Shown in pieces: positions 14,847-23,365 of a stretch of DNA of 36,525 nucleotides. Origin of the DNA: Alphaproteobacteria bacterium (GTDB lineage Bacteria; Pseudomonadota; Alphaproteobacteria; Acetobacterales; Acetobacteraceae); assembly GCA_020850755.1 (NCBI GenBank), contig JADZEB010000043.1, forward strand, positions 1 through 36,525, read 5' to 3'. Within the stretch, counting starts at the first letter, position 1, and each line of letters opens with the position of its first letter. Made by a program: the position numbers and the translations under genes. The notes beneath the pieces were generated by a model that saw nothing but the letters and a program-made list of their open reading frames with translations, had not been told where the DNA came from and made no database searches.

Positions 14847-15670
14847 TGCCGCTCGCCTGCTTCGCCTCGCCCAAGGGTGGCGTCGGCAAGACGACGCTCG
14901 CGGCCAATATCGGCCTGTTGCTGGCGCGCGGGCGAGCCAAGGTGCTGCTGGTCGATCTCGACGTGCAGAACAGCCTGCGCCTGCATTTCGGCACGCCGAT
15001 CGCCGAGCGGCGCGGCTTCGCGCGCATGGTCCTGCACAACGAGGGCTGGCCCGAGAATCTGCTCCAGCGCGCGCGCAACCTCCTGCTGCTGCCCTTCGGC
15101 GCGACCGAGCCCGGCGATGCCGAGCGCATCGAACGCTTCATGGCCGACCATCCCGGCTGGCTGCTGGCGCGGCTCGCGCCCTTCCTGCGCGACGACTACA
15201 TCGTGCTGGTGGATACCCCGCCCGGGCCCTCGCCCTTCCTGTCGCAGGTGCTGCCGGTGGTCGATCTGCGCGTGATCGTGCTCTTGTGCGATCCGGCCTC
15301 GCTGTCGCTGCTGCCGCGCATCGAGGGCGGCGAGTTCTTCGGCCCCGCCCAGGACGAGCGCCAGGGCCGCATGCGCTATATCTTCAACCAGGTCGATACG
15401 CGCCGGCGGCTGACGCGCGATGTGCTGGCCCTGATCCGCGCGCAGATGGGGGCGCGGCTTCTGGGCATCGGCCATGCCGACGAGGCTTATGCCGAGGCCG
15501 CCGCCTACCAGCGCACCGTTCCCGAGCATTCCCCGCACAGCCGCGCCGCCTATGACCTTGCCGCCATGGCTGCCGCCTTCGAGACCGAGATCGCGGGCCT
15601 GCCCTCGCGGCTCGATGCGGCGCTGGCGCGCCTGCCGCCATCGCTCAATCCGGCGCGGGCCGAACCGTGA
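14846..15670 (+). CDS. bcsQ: Cellulose biosynthesis protein BcsQ (ParA/MinD-like ATPase)
   Basis: A 274-residue ATPase of the ParA/MinD family. The deviant Walker A is KGGVGKTT (residues 10-17) near the N-terminus, followed by KVLLVDLDVQNSLRLHF (switch region) and DYIVLVDTPPGPSPF (Walker B). In enterobacteria BcsQ places the cellulose machinery at the cell pole, and its dimer with BcsR supports BcsA assembly. The gene starts inside the bcsP stop (TGATG) and its own stop overlaps the GTG start of bcsAB (GTGA). Three genes are therefore tightly coupled, and this context separates BcsQ from plasmid or chromosome partition proteins. Confidence 0.92.
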   Translation: MPLACFASPKGGVGKTTLAANIGLLLARGRAKVLLVDLDVQNSLRLHFGTPIAERRGFARMVLHNEGWPENLLQRARNLLLLPFGATEPGDAERIERFMADHPGWLLARLAPFLRDDYIVLVDTPPGPSPFLSQVLPVVDLRVIVLLCDPASLSLLPRIEGGEFFGPAQDERQGRMRYIFNQVDTRRRLTRDVLALIRAQMGARLLGIGHADEAYAEAAAYQRTVPEHSPHSRAAYDLAAMAAAFETEIAGLPSRLDAALARLPPSLNPARAEP

Positions 15671-18600
15671 GCGGCGACGCGGGCGGCGGCAAGGAGGCAA
15701 CGAGGCCCGAACCGGCCGGCCAGGAGCCGGCATCGGGCACGCGCCCCGCGCCGGCGAGCGTGCCGCCGCGCCCGCGCCCGCGCTGGGCGGGCGATACCGC
15801 CGCCGGGCGCACCCCGTTGCGCGAGCGGATCCTGACCGGCCTCGGTCTCGGCTTCGCCGCCTTGACCATTCTCCTGTTCGTCATCATGCCTCTGGAACTG
15901 CCGCAACAGGCAGTGCTGGCGGTGCTGACCGTGCTGCTGTTCGCGCTGCTGAACCGCAACCGCTCGCGCTTCGTCACGATCTTCCTGGTGCTGCTCTCGG
16001 TCGCGGTATCGACCCGCTATCTCTGGTGGCGCGCCACCGAGACGCTGGTGTTCGACACGCCGCTCGACAGCGTGCTCGGCTACATGCTGTTCGCGGCGGA
16101 AGCCTATATCTGGCTGACGCTGCTGCTGGGCTACCTCCAGTCGGTCTGGCCGTCCGGGCGCGTGCCGGTGCCGATGCCGGCCGATCTGCGCCAGTGGCCG
16201 GTGGTCGATGTGTTCATCACCACCTACAACGAGCCGCTCTCGGTGGTGCGTGCCACCGTGCTTGCGGCCCAGTCGATCGACTGGCCGCGCGACAAGCTCA
16301 ACGTCTATCTGCTGGATGACGGCAGGCGCGAGGATTTCCGCCTGTTCGCCGAGCTTTGCGGCTGCGGCTACATCACACGTCCGGACAACCAGCACGCCAA
16401 GGCCGGCAACCTCAACCATGCGCTCGGGCTCACGAATGGCGCGTTCATCGCCGTGCTCGATTGCGACCATGTGCCGACGCGCGCCTTCCTGCAGGTCACG
16501 GTGGGGGCGTTGCTGGCCGATCCGAAGCTCGGCTTCGTGCAGACGCCGCAGCACTATTACTCGCCCGATCCGTTCGAGCGTAACCTCGGCACCGAGGGGC
16601 GGGTGCCGAACGAAAGCCGCCTGTTCTACGGCGTGCTGCAGCCGGGCAATGACTTCTGGAACGCGGCGATGTTCTGCGGCTCCTCGGCGGTGCTGCGCCG
16701 CGCCGCCTTGGAGGATGTCGGCGGCTTCCGCACCGAAACCCTGACCGAGGATGCGCACACATCGCTTGCCATGCACCGGCGTGGCTGGAACAGCGCCTAT
16801 GTCGATGCCCCGGTCTCGGCCGGGCTCGCCACCGAGAGCCTCGCCGCGCACATCGTCCAGCGCGTGCGCTGGGCGCAGGGCATGACGCAGATCTTCCGCC
16901 GCGACAACCCCTTGTTCGGGCGCGGCCTCGGCCTCGCGCAGCGGCTCTGCTATCTGTCGGCGCAGATCTACCACCTGTTCGCGCTGCCGCGCCTGATCCT
17001 GCTTTCCGCGCCGCTCGCCTATCTCCTGTTCCGCCAGAATGTCATCGCCGCCTCGGCAATGGCTGTGCTGGTGCACGCCGCGCCGCATGTGGTGCACGCG
17101 CTCTGGACGCGCTCGCGGCTGGCAGGCAACAGGCGCCACAGCTTCTGGGGCGAGATCTACGCCAACCTGATCCTGTTCCACATTCTCGGCCCGACGCTGC
17201 GCGCGCTTCTGCGCCCGCGCCTGGCGCGCTTCCATGTCACCGACAAGGGCCACACGCTGCGCCAGGGCTTCTTCGACTTCACTGCCGTGCGCCATCTGTG
17301 CGTGCTGGCCTTTCTTCTGGCGCTTGGCATCGGCGTCGGGCTGTGGCGGCTCCTGTCCGGGCTCGCCCCGGCCGCCGAGGGGCCGACCATCCTGCTCAAC
17401 CTGTCCTGGGCCGGCGCCGCCTTCCTGTTCGTGGTGGCGACGATCGCCGTCGGCGGCGAACGTCGCCAGCGCCGAGCCACCCATCGCGTCGCCGCCGGCC
17501 TGCCCTTGGTCGTGCTGACCGAGGGCGGGCACAGCCGGCGCATGAGCACGGTCAATCTCTCGCTGGAAGGGGCGATGCTGAAGGCATCGGTCGGGCGGGG
17601 CTTCGTGCAGGCGGGCGATGCTCTCGAGGTGGAGTTCGAGTTCCTCGAGGATGCGGCGGTGGTGGCCGGGCGCGTCGTGGCGGTGGCCGACCGCAGCCTG
17701 CGCGTCCAGTTCACGCCGCGCGACATCGAGGAGGAGCGCACGCTGGTGCGCGCCGTGTTCGGCCGCGCCGATGCCTGGCTCGGCCGCGACCGCGAGGAGC
17801 CGGACCGCGTCCTGCGCTCGGGGCTGCAGGTGATCGGCGTGGCGACGTCCTTGTTCACGCGCGGATGGCGCGAAGGGACCGACCGCGGCGGCGAGGGCGA
17901 TGGCGAGGGGCCGGGCGCGGGCGAGGCGCCGGGCGTGGTCGGCCCAGACTGGCGCAGCCCGGCCGAACGCGCGCGCACGCCGGCCGCAACGGCGATCACG
18001 GCCCTTCTGCTGGCGGCAGGCATTGCCGGAGCAAGCACGCTCGCTGCCGCGGGCGCGGCGGCGCAGGGGCTGCGCCTGCCCTCCGACCCGACATCGGCCT
18101 GGTCGCCGACGGCGCCCTTCGGCGCGTCGCCCGTGCCTGTGCCGCCGCCCGTGCCGGTGCCGCCGCCCTCCGCCTATCGGCCGCCCGAGACACCCGGCAG
18201 CGCGCCGCCACCTCCGCCCGATGTGCCGGGTGCGCGGCCCGGCGCGATTCCCCTGCCGCCGCAGCGCGTGCCGCCGCCCCTGGTCGCGCCCGAGGCACCG
18301 CTGCCGATCCTGCCAAGCGATCCGTCCGTGCCGCCGCCCCTGCCGCCGGGTGCGAGTCCCGACTTACCGCCGGACCGCTTCGGTCCGATCGTGGTACCGG
18401 CGATCCGCGTCGCGCCGGTTGCCCGCCAGGAGATGATCCGGCTCGACGACATGCAGCCGCGGCGCCCGGTGAATCTTGCCGGGATGCTTGCCGAAACCGG
18501 CCACGGCTTCGGCCTGCGTGCCGACGAACGCGTGATCGAGGCGCGGCTGATGGTGCATTTCGCCTTCAGCACCGACATCGACCCGGAGGCCAGCCGGCTG

Positions 18601-20631
18601 GTCGTGATGCTCAACGGCCATCGCGTCGATGCCCTGGCCCTGCAGCCCGACCGGGCCGTGGAAGGCCAGGCCGAGATCGAGATCCCGACGCGGCTGCTTG
18701 CCGTAGACAACCGGTTGCAGTTCCGGCTCGAGGCGCGGCGGCGCCGCGCTCCGCCAGGGACCCAGGCTCCTGCGGCCGAGGCATGCCCCAATCCGCGCGA
18801 TCCGGGCCTGTGGCTGCGAGTCTTGCCCGACACGCACCTCCTGCTTGCCCTGGAGCAGGTGTCGATCCCCACCGACCTGGCGCAGTTGCCGCTGCCCTTC
18901 GCCGATCCGCGCGACATCCGTCCGCTCATGCTGCCCTTTGTCGTGCCGCCGAGCCCGTCGGCGGAATTGTTGCAGGCCGCCGGCGCGGTCGCCGCGCATT
19001 TCGGCGCGGTTGCGGGCGCGCATGGGGCGAGCTTTCCCGTGCTGCAGGGCCGGCTGCCGAGGGGCAACGCCGTGCTGTTCGCCACCGCGAGCGAGCGCCC
19101 AGGGGTCGGCCCCGAGCCCTCGGTGGTGGGGCCGAGCCTCGGCATCGTTGCCAATCCGATCGATCCGGCCGGGCGGATCCTGATCGTCTCGGGCCGCGAT
19201 GCCGAGCAGGTGCGCGCTGCGGCCGGCGTGCTTGCCTTCGGCACCCGCAACCTGAGCGGAGCCATGGCCGTGCTGCCCGCGCCTGCCGTCGCGCCGCGCC
19301 AGCCCAATGACGCGCCGCGCTGGGTGCCGAGCGACCGCCCGGTGCGGCTGGGCGATCTCGTCGCGCAGGCGGCGTTGCAGGCGGAAGGATTGTCCGACCA
19401 GATCAGCGTGCCGTTCCGCGTCTCGCCCGGCCTGTTCCTGTGGCACCATCGCACTGCGCCGCTTGAGCTGCGCTTCGAGCTGCCGAGCGGGCTTTGGCTC
19501 GATCTCGCGCGGTCGCGTGCGCGCGTGTCCCTGAACGGCCGGCCGGTGGCCGAACTGCCGATCCTGCCGCCACGCAGTTTCTTCGGCACCCTTTTCTCGG
19601 GCGAGGAGCCATACCAGGCGGCGCGGCGCCCGCGCCGGCTGGAACTGCCGACCGCCTTGTTGCGGACGCAGAACAGGCTGGATGTGGCATTCGCCCTCCA
19701 GCCGGTTTCGGCCACGCCCGGTGCGAGCGGGGAGTGCCCGTCGCTGCCCGCATCGATCCAGACCCGCGTGAACGCCGATTCGGCGCTCGATCTCACCGGC
19801 GTGCCGCGCTTCACCGCGCTTCCCGACCTGGCCCTGTTCGTGCAATCGGGTTTTCCCTACACGACGCGCGCCGATCTTGCCGATACCGCCGTGGTGTTGC
19901 CCGAGCAGCCCACCACCGCGGAAATCGAAGCCTTCCTGGTGCTGATGGGGCGGTTCGGCGAGATCACCGGCTATCCGGCGCTGCGGCTGCGCATCGTCTC
20001 GGCGGCGAATGTCGAGGATGTCGCCGACCGGCACCTGATCGTGATCGGCCCGGCCGACCGGCAGGCGCTGGTGGGGCGGTGGCGGGCTGCCCTGCCCTAC
20101 CGGATCGGCCGCGAGGGCGAGATCCTGCCGCCCTGGGGCACGATGCTGCGCCGTCTCTTGGTGGCAAGCGAATGGGCGGGCAGCGAGGCGGAATCGAGCG
20201 CCTTTCGCGTTGCCCAGGCAGCGGGCGCCGCGCGCTATGCCATGATCGCCTCCTTCGAATCCCCGCTCGCTTCCGGGCGCAACGTCGTGCTCCTTTCGGG
20301 CACCGACACCGAGCAGCTGGGCGCGATGCTGCGCGAACTGCGCGAGGGCGCCGACAGCGGCAGAGTCGATGGCGACCTGGCCGTCTTCGCCGACGAGCGC
20401 TTCGGCGCCTTTCGTTCCTGGCGCCAGTTCTTTGTCGGGCAGTTGCCGTTCTGGACGCGGCTGCGCTGGACTGCGGGGAACTACCCCACCTTCGTGTTCA
20501 TCGGGCTGCTCGCCGGCCTGATCGTGCTGGCCATGCTGCTCCATCGCGCCGCGCGGCGGCGGCAGGAGCGCGGCCGGCAGCAACCCCCCCCGCCCGCGGG
20601 CCAGGCTGGCACCCGTCCGGAACCGGCATGA
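15667..20631 (+). CDS. bcsAB: Fused cellulose synthase catalytic and periplasmic subunits (BcsA-BcsB)
   Basis: A 1654-residue fusion that polymerises UDP-glucose to cellulose and guides the chain through the inner membrane. BcsA half: membrane segments near 60-160, then the GT2 domain with TTYNE (185-189), DDG (217-219), the metal-binding D-C-D (265-267), TED (360-362, catalytic base) and QRVRW (398-402). More membrane helices and the gating loop FHVTDKG (522-528) follow. A PilZ domain with R603-xxx-R607 and NLSLEG (630-635) binds cyclic di-GMP. A hydrophobic segment at 776-800 and a long Pro-rich linker lead to the BcsB half, which ends in a membrane anchor near 1606-1625. AB fusions are known from acetic acid bacteria, where they may be processed. 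GTG start overlapping bcsQ. All catalytic motifs are intact. Confidence 0.96.
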   Translation: MSGDAGGGKEATRPEPAGQEPASGTRPAPASVPPRPRPRWAGDTAAGRTPLRERILTGLGLGFAALTILLFVIMPLELPQQAVLAVLTVLLFALLNRNRSRFVTIFLVLLSVAVSTRYLWWRATETLVFDTPLDSVLGYMLFAAEAYIWLTLLLGYLQSVWPSGRVPVPMPADLRQWPVVDVFITTYNEPLSVVRATVLAAQSIDWPRDKLNVYLLDDGRREDFRLFAELCGCGYITRPDNQHAKAGNLNHALGLTNGAFIAVLDCDHVPTRAFLQVTVGALLADPKLGFVQTPQHYYSPDPFERNLGTEGRVPNESRLFYGVLQPGNDFWNAAMFCGSSAVLRRAALEDVGGFRTETLTEDAHTSLAMHRRGWNSAYVDAPVSAGLATESLAAHIVQRVRWAQGMTQIFRRDNPLFGRGLGLAQRLCYLSAQIYHLFALPRLILLSAPLAYLLFRQNVIAASAMAVLVHAAPHVVHALWTRSRLAGNRRHSFWGEIYANLILFHILGPTLRALLRPRLARFHVTDKGHTLRQGFFDFTAVRHLCVLAFLLALGIGVGLWRLLSGLAPAAEGPTILLNLSWAGAAFLFVVATIAVGGERRQRRATHRVAAGLPLVVLTEGGHSRRMSTVNLSLEGAMLKASVGRGFVQAGDALEVEFEFLEDAAVVAGRVVAVADRSLRVQFTPRDIEEERTLVRAVFGRADAWLGRDREEPDRVLRSGLQVIGVATSLFTRGWREGTDRGGEGDGEGPGAGEAPGVVGPDWRSPAERARTPAATAITALLLAAGIAGASTLAAAGAAAQGLRLPSDPTSAWSPTAPFGASPVPVPPPVPVPPPSAYRPPETPGSAPPPPPDVPGARPGAIPLPPQRVPPPLVAPEAPLPILPSDPSVPPPLPPGASPDLPPDRFGPIVVPAIRVAPVARQEMIRLDDMQPRRPVNLAGMLAETGHGFGLRADERVIEARLMVHFAFSTDIDPEASRLVVMLNGHRVDALALQPDRAVEGQAEIEIPTRLLAVDNRLQFRLEARRRRAPPGTQAPAAEACPNPRDPGLWLRVLPDTHLLLALEQVSIPTDLAQLPLPFADPRDIRPLMLPFVVPPSPSAELLQAAGAVAAHFGAVAGAHGASFPVLQGRLPRGNAVLFATASERPGVGPEPSVVGPSLGIVANPIDPAGRILIVSGRDAEQVRAAAGVLAFGTRNLSGAMAVLPAPAVAPRQPNDAPRWVPSDRPVRLGDLVAQAALQAEGLSDQISVPFRVSPGLFLWHHRTAPLELRFELPSGLWLDLARSRARVSLNGRPVAELPILPPRSFFGTLFSGEEPYQAARRPRRLELPTALLRTQNRLDVAFALQPVSATPGASGECPSLPASIQTRVNADSALDLTGVPRFTALPDLALFVQSGFPYTTRADLADTAVVLPEQPTTAEIEAFLVLMGRFGEITGYPALRLRIVSAANVEDVADRHLIVIGPADRQALVGRWRAALPYRIGREGEILPPWGTMLRRLLVASEWAGSEAESSAFRVAQAAGAARYAMIASFESPLASGRNVVLLSGTDTEQLGAMLRELREGADSGRVDGDLAVFADERFGAFRSWRQFFVGQLPFWTRLRWTAGNYPTFVFIGLLAGLIVLAMLLHRAARRRQERGRQQPPPPAGQAGTRPEPA

Positions 20632-20767
20632 GCCGGCCGGCATGCCTGCCGCGCCCGGTGCGGCGGCAAATTGGCGCTTGGCGCGCCGGCCAGCCTCCCG
20701 GATCATGGCCGCGCCGGGCCCGCCGCCCGAATCGCTCTGTATGGTCTTGTCCACGGACCGGGTGCCC

Positions 20768-21235
20768 ATGGATCTGAGCCAGTTTGTGCTGCAACTCGCC
20801 GCCGACCAGTCGGTGTCGGAGCAATGGCGCGACGTGGTCGCAAGCCTGCCGGCGCAGCTTGCCGCCGCCGTGGGCGACGAGACGACGCGGCTGGTGCTGC
20901 GCCAGGTCGGGCGCGATGTCGCCGACCGCCACCCGCTGCCGCCCTGCGACTCCCTCGATGACCTTGGGCACGCCATGTCCGAGGCGCTGGCGCGGATCCG
21001 CTGGGGGCTGGCGCGCGCCGAGGAAGGCGAGCGCAACCTCGTGATCCAGGTTGCGGGCTATCCGCAGATCGCCAAGAACGAGCCGGCGCTGGCCCTGGTG
21101 GTGGCGGTCCTGGAAGGCATGATCGGGCGCTGGATGGAAAGCCAGGGTGGTGGCGTGATGCTCTCGGCCCGCTTCGCCGGGAAGGGCGATCCGCCGCTCT
21201 CCGCGCTCACCTTCCACTACGGCCAGCACGGCTAG
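20768..21235 (+). CDS. bcsD: Cellulose synthase subunit D
   Basis: A 155-residue periplasmic subunit. In Komagataeibacter it forms octameric rings that help align glucan chains into crystalline ribbons. Recognisable from the AcsD/BcsD pattern: RQVGRDVADRHPLPPCDS (compare RxVGRxxA-x-R-PPLC), ARIRWG (compare INWG) and VVAVLEGMIGRWMESQGG (compare APVLEGLYGRWxxSQ). The ATG at 20768 gives almost exactly the family length of 156; starts upstream at 20741 or 20642 add unrelated sequence. The gene follows bcsAB after 136 bases. Its presence points to a type I (ribbon-forming) cellulose system. bcsC, normally between bcsAB and bcsD, is missing here. Confidence 0.88.
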   Translation: MDLSQFVLQLAADQSVSEQWRDVVASLPAQLAAAVGDETTRLVLRQVGRDVADRHPLPPCDSLDDLGHAMSEALARIRWGLARAEEGERNLVIQVAGYPQIAKNEPALALVVAVLEGMIGRWMESQGGGVMLSARFAGKGDPPLSALTFHYGQHG

Positions 21236-21253
21236 GGCGCCGCGGGGCCGTCG

Positions 21254-21283
21254 TTGACGCAGCCGAGCCAGGGCACCTAGGCT
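21254..21283 (+). promoter_or_regulatory. Promoter of the SDR gene
   Basis: TTGACG (21254-21259) and TAGGCT (21278-21283), 18 bases apart, lie just before the SDR gene. They give a predicted leader of about 35 bases and suggest the SDR gene is not part of the bcs transcript. Confidence 0.5.
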
Positions 21284-21324
21284 GCGCCCACGATCTGGGA
21301 ACGGCGGTGAAAAGGGCGGCGGCG

Positions 21325-22092
21325 ATGCGGCTTCAAGGCAAGGTGGCGATCGTGACCGGCGCCGCATCGGGCTTCGGCGAGGGCATCGCCAAGGCCTATG
21401 CGCGCGAAGGGGCCCGCGTGGTGGTGGCCGACCTTGATCGTGCCGGAGCCGGGCGGGTTGCGTCCGAGATCGATGCTGCCACCCCTGGGGCGGGCGGCGC
21501 CGTCGCGGTGGCGGGCGATGTCACGCGCCGGGCCGATATCGAGGCGATGGTCGATGCCGCCGCGGCAATGGGCGGCCCCGACATAATCGTCAACAATGCC
21601 GGCATCACGCACCGCAACGGCGATGTGCTGACGTTGGACGAGGCGAGCTTCGACCGCATCTATGCGGTGAACGTGAAGTCCGTCTTCCTGATGACCGTGG
21701 TTGCCGTGCCGCTGATGCAGAAGCGTGGGCGCGGCGGCAGCATCATCAATGTCGGGTCCACCGCGGGCATACGCGGCCGCCCCGGCCTTGCCTGGTACAA
21801 CGGCACCAAGGGCGCGGTGCATACGCTGACGCAATCGCTGGCGCTGGCCTTCGCCAAGGACAATATCCGGGTCAACGCCGTCTGCCCGGTGATCGGCGCC
21901 ACGGGCCTCACCGGCGCCTTCATGGGCATGCCCGACACGCCCGAGAACCGCGAGAAGTTCCTGGCCACGATCCCGCTCGGGCGCATGAGCACGCCGGCCG
22001 ACATCGCCAATGCCTGCCTGTGGCTGGCGGAGGATGCGTCCTCGTTCATAACCGGGGTTCTTCTGCCGGTCGATGGCGGCCGGCTCGCCTGA
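21325..22092 (+). CDS. Short-chain dehydrogenase/reductase
   Basis: A 255-residue classical SDR that oxidises or reduces an alcohol/ketone with NAD(P). Dinucleotide motif TGAASGFGEG near residue 12, VNNAG near 92, the catalytic Ser in INVGSTAGIRG, and Y-N-G-T-K supplying the Tyr and Lys. The C-terminal PVDGGRL is typical. An Asp at the end of strand two (VVVADLDR) favours NAD over NADP. The ATG at 21325 is preferred over an in-frame GTG at 21307 because family similarity begins at MRLQGKVAIVTG. It precedes a TRAP transporter and an enolase-superfamily gene on the same strand, so it may act on the imported compound. The substrate is unknown. The 167 bases after it contain only a small hairpin (22147-22163). 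Confidence 0.93.
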   Translation: MRLQGKVAIVTGAASGFGEGIAKAYAREGARVVVADLDRAGAGRVASEIDAATPGAGGAVAVAGDVTRRADIEAMVDAAAAMGGPDIIVNNAGITHRNGDVLTLDEASFDRIYAVNVKSVFLMTVVAVPLMQKRGRGGSIINVGSTAGIRGRPGLAWYNGTKGAVHTLTQSLALAFAKDNIRVNAVCPVIGATGLTGAFMGMPDTPENREKFLATIPLGRMSTPADIANACLWLAEDASSFITGVLLPVDGGRLA

Positions 22093-22259
22093 AGACGTTC
22101 CGGCTGCGTAGCGAATATGCCGCGCCGCACGCGGGGCCGGGCGTGTCGAAAAGCCCTTTTTCGCGGCCGGAGATTGCCGCAAGATGCCCCCAGCCGCCGG
22201 CCGGCCGGACGCCTGGACTGGATCGGCGAGCAACAACCATTGGGAATGGGGGACGAAGC

Positions 22260-23231
22260 GTGAAGATCATTCGTAATGCCGCCATTGCGGCAGTCGCGGC
22301 GGTGGCGCTCGGCGCGGGCGCCGCCAAGGCGCAGACATTCGAGTTCGTCGCCGGCTCGCTCGGCGGCGGCTGGTACACCATGGCCGCGGGCCTTTCCGCC
22401 ATCGTGCAGGAGAAGGTCCAGGGTGTGACGCTGCGCGTCGTGCCGGGCGGCGGCCGCGACAACCCGACACGGCTTCAGAACAACATCTCGCAGTTCGGCT
22501 TCGGCCTCGACTTCCTGACGCAGTCGGCAACCAAGGGCGAGGACCCGTACCGCGCCCGGCACGACAAGATCGCCCATCTCGGCGTCGGCTGGTCGCCCAC
22601 CCATTTCCACCTGCTGCGCCATACCAGCGGGCCCACCGACATGAAGTCGGTCTTCACCCAGCGTGGCCTGCGCATTGGCACGGTGCCGGTCTCGTCCTCG
22701 GACGCGCTGGTGATGTTCCACGCCATGCGCCATTACGGCGTGACGGCCGACACCATCCGCCAGAATGGCGGGCGGCTGGTGCACGCCTCCTACGCCGATC
22801 TGGTCAACGCCTATATCGACGGGCAGGTGGACTATGTGTGGGTGGCGCTGGCGCTGCCGGCGGCGATGGTGACCGAGATCAGCCAGGGCCGCCGCGCCGC
22901 GACGCTGGTGCCCTTCGATGCCGATCTGCGTAACCATCTGTCCAGCACCTACGGCCTCAGCCAGGGGCCGATCCCGGCCAACTTCTACCAACGCCTGAAC
23001 CACCCGGAGATTCCGGCCACGACGATGGATACCGTGCTGCTGGTGAGCAACTCGGTGCCTGAGCAGGTGGTCTACAACGTGCTCAAGACCCTGGTCGAGA
23101 ACCGCTCGCGCTTCGGGGCGATCCACGTCTCGATGAACGCGTTCAACCCGAGCGTGGCCTGGCGCTACAGCGGCGCGCCGCTGCATCCGGCCGCGCAGAG
23201 GGTGTATCGCGAACTCGGCTTCATGAACTGA
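22260..23231 (+). CDS. TAXI family TRAP transporter solute-binding protein
   Basis: A 323-residue periplasmic binding protein of the TAXI branch of TRAP transporters. A signal peptide (KIIRNAAIAAVAAVALGAGA, cleavage after AKA near residue 24) is followed by FEFVAGSLGGGWYTMAAGLS, the hallmark G-S-x-G-G-x-x-Y opening of the family. LRVVPGGGRDNPTRLQNNIS and RIGTVPVSSSDALVMFHAMR follow. The GTG at 22260 is chosen because it begins the signal peptide and follows a G-rich ribosome site (22247-22252). The partner permease follows at 23366, separated by a strong hairpin that could keep the binding protein in excess. The ligand cannot be read from sequence; characterised TAXI proteins bind amino acids or organic acids. 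Confidence 0.92.
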   Translation: MKIIRNAAIAAVAAVALGAGAAKAQTFEFVAGSLGGGWYTMAAGLSAIVQEKVQGVTLRVVPGGGRDNPTRLQNNISQFGFGLDFLTQSATKGEDPYRARHDKIAHLGVGWSPTHFHLLRHTSGPTDMKSVFTQRGLRIGTVPVSSSDALVMFHAMRHYGVTADTIRQNGGRLVHASYADLVNAYIDGQVDYVWVALALPAAMVTEISQGRRAATLVPFDADLRNHLSSTYGLSQGPIPANFYQRLNHPEIPATTMDTVLLVSNSVPEQVVYNVLKTLVENRSRFGAIHVSMNAFNPSVAWRYSGAPLHPAAQRVYRELGFMN

Positions 23232-23257
23232 AGCGGCCGCATCAACTGCCATGACCG

Positions 23258-23283
23258 CCGGGGAGGGGGCAACCCCTCCCCGG
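23258..23283 (+). terminator. Strong intercistronic hairpin between binding protein and permease
   Basis: Eleven perfect pairs (ccggggagggg with cccctccccgg) are capped by gcaa, a GNRA tetraloop. A second small hairpin gtgcg/cgcac follows at once. No T-run follows, so it is less likely to be a full terminator than a partial terminator or a 3' stabiliser that raises binding-protein mRNA over permease mRNA. Confidence 0.6.
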
Positions 23284-23365
23284 TGCGTTTCGCACATGGT
23301 TGATGCGAGCGGCGAAGCAGGCCGCCCGCCACGAGACAGATCGTCGCGAGAAAGACCCTGGCGCC

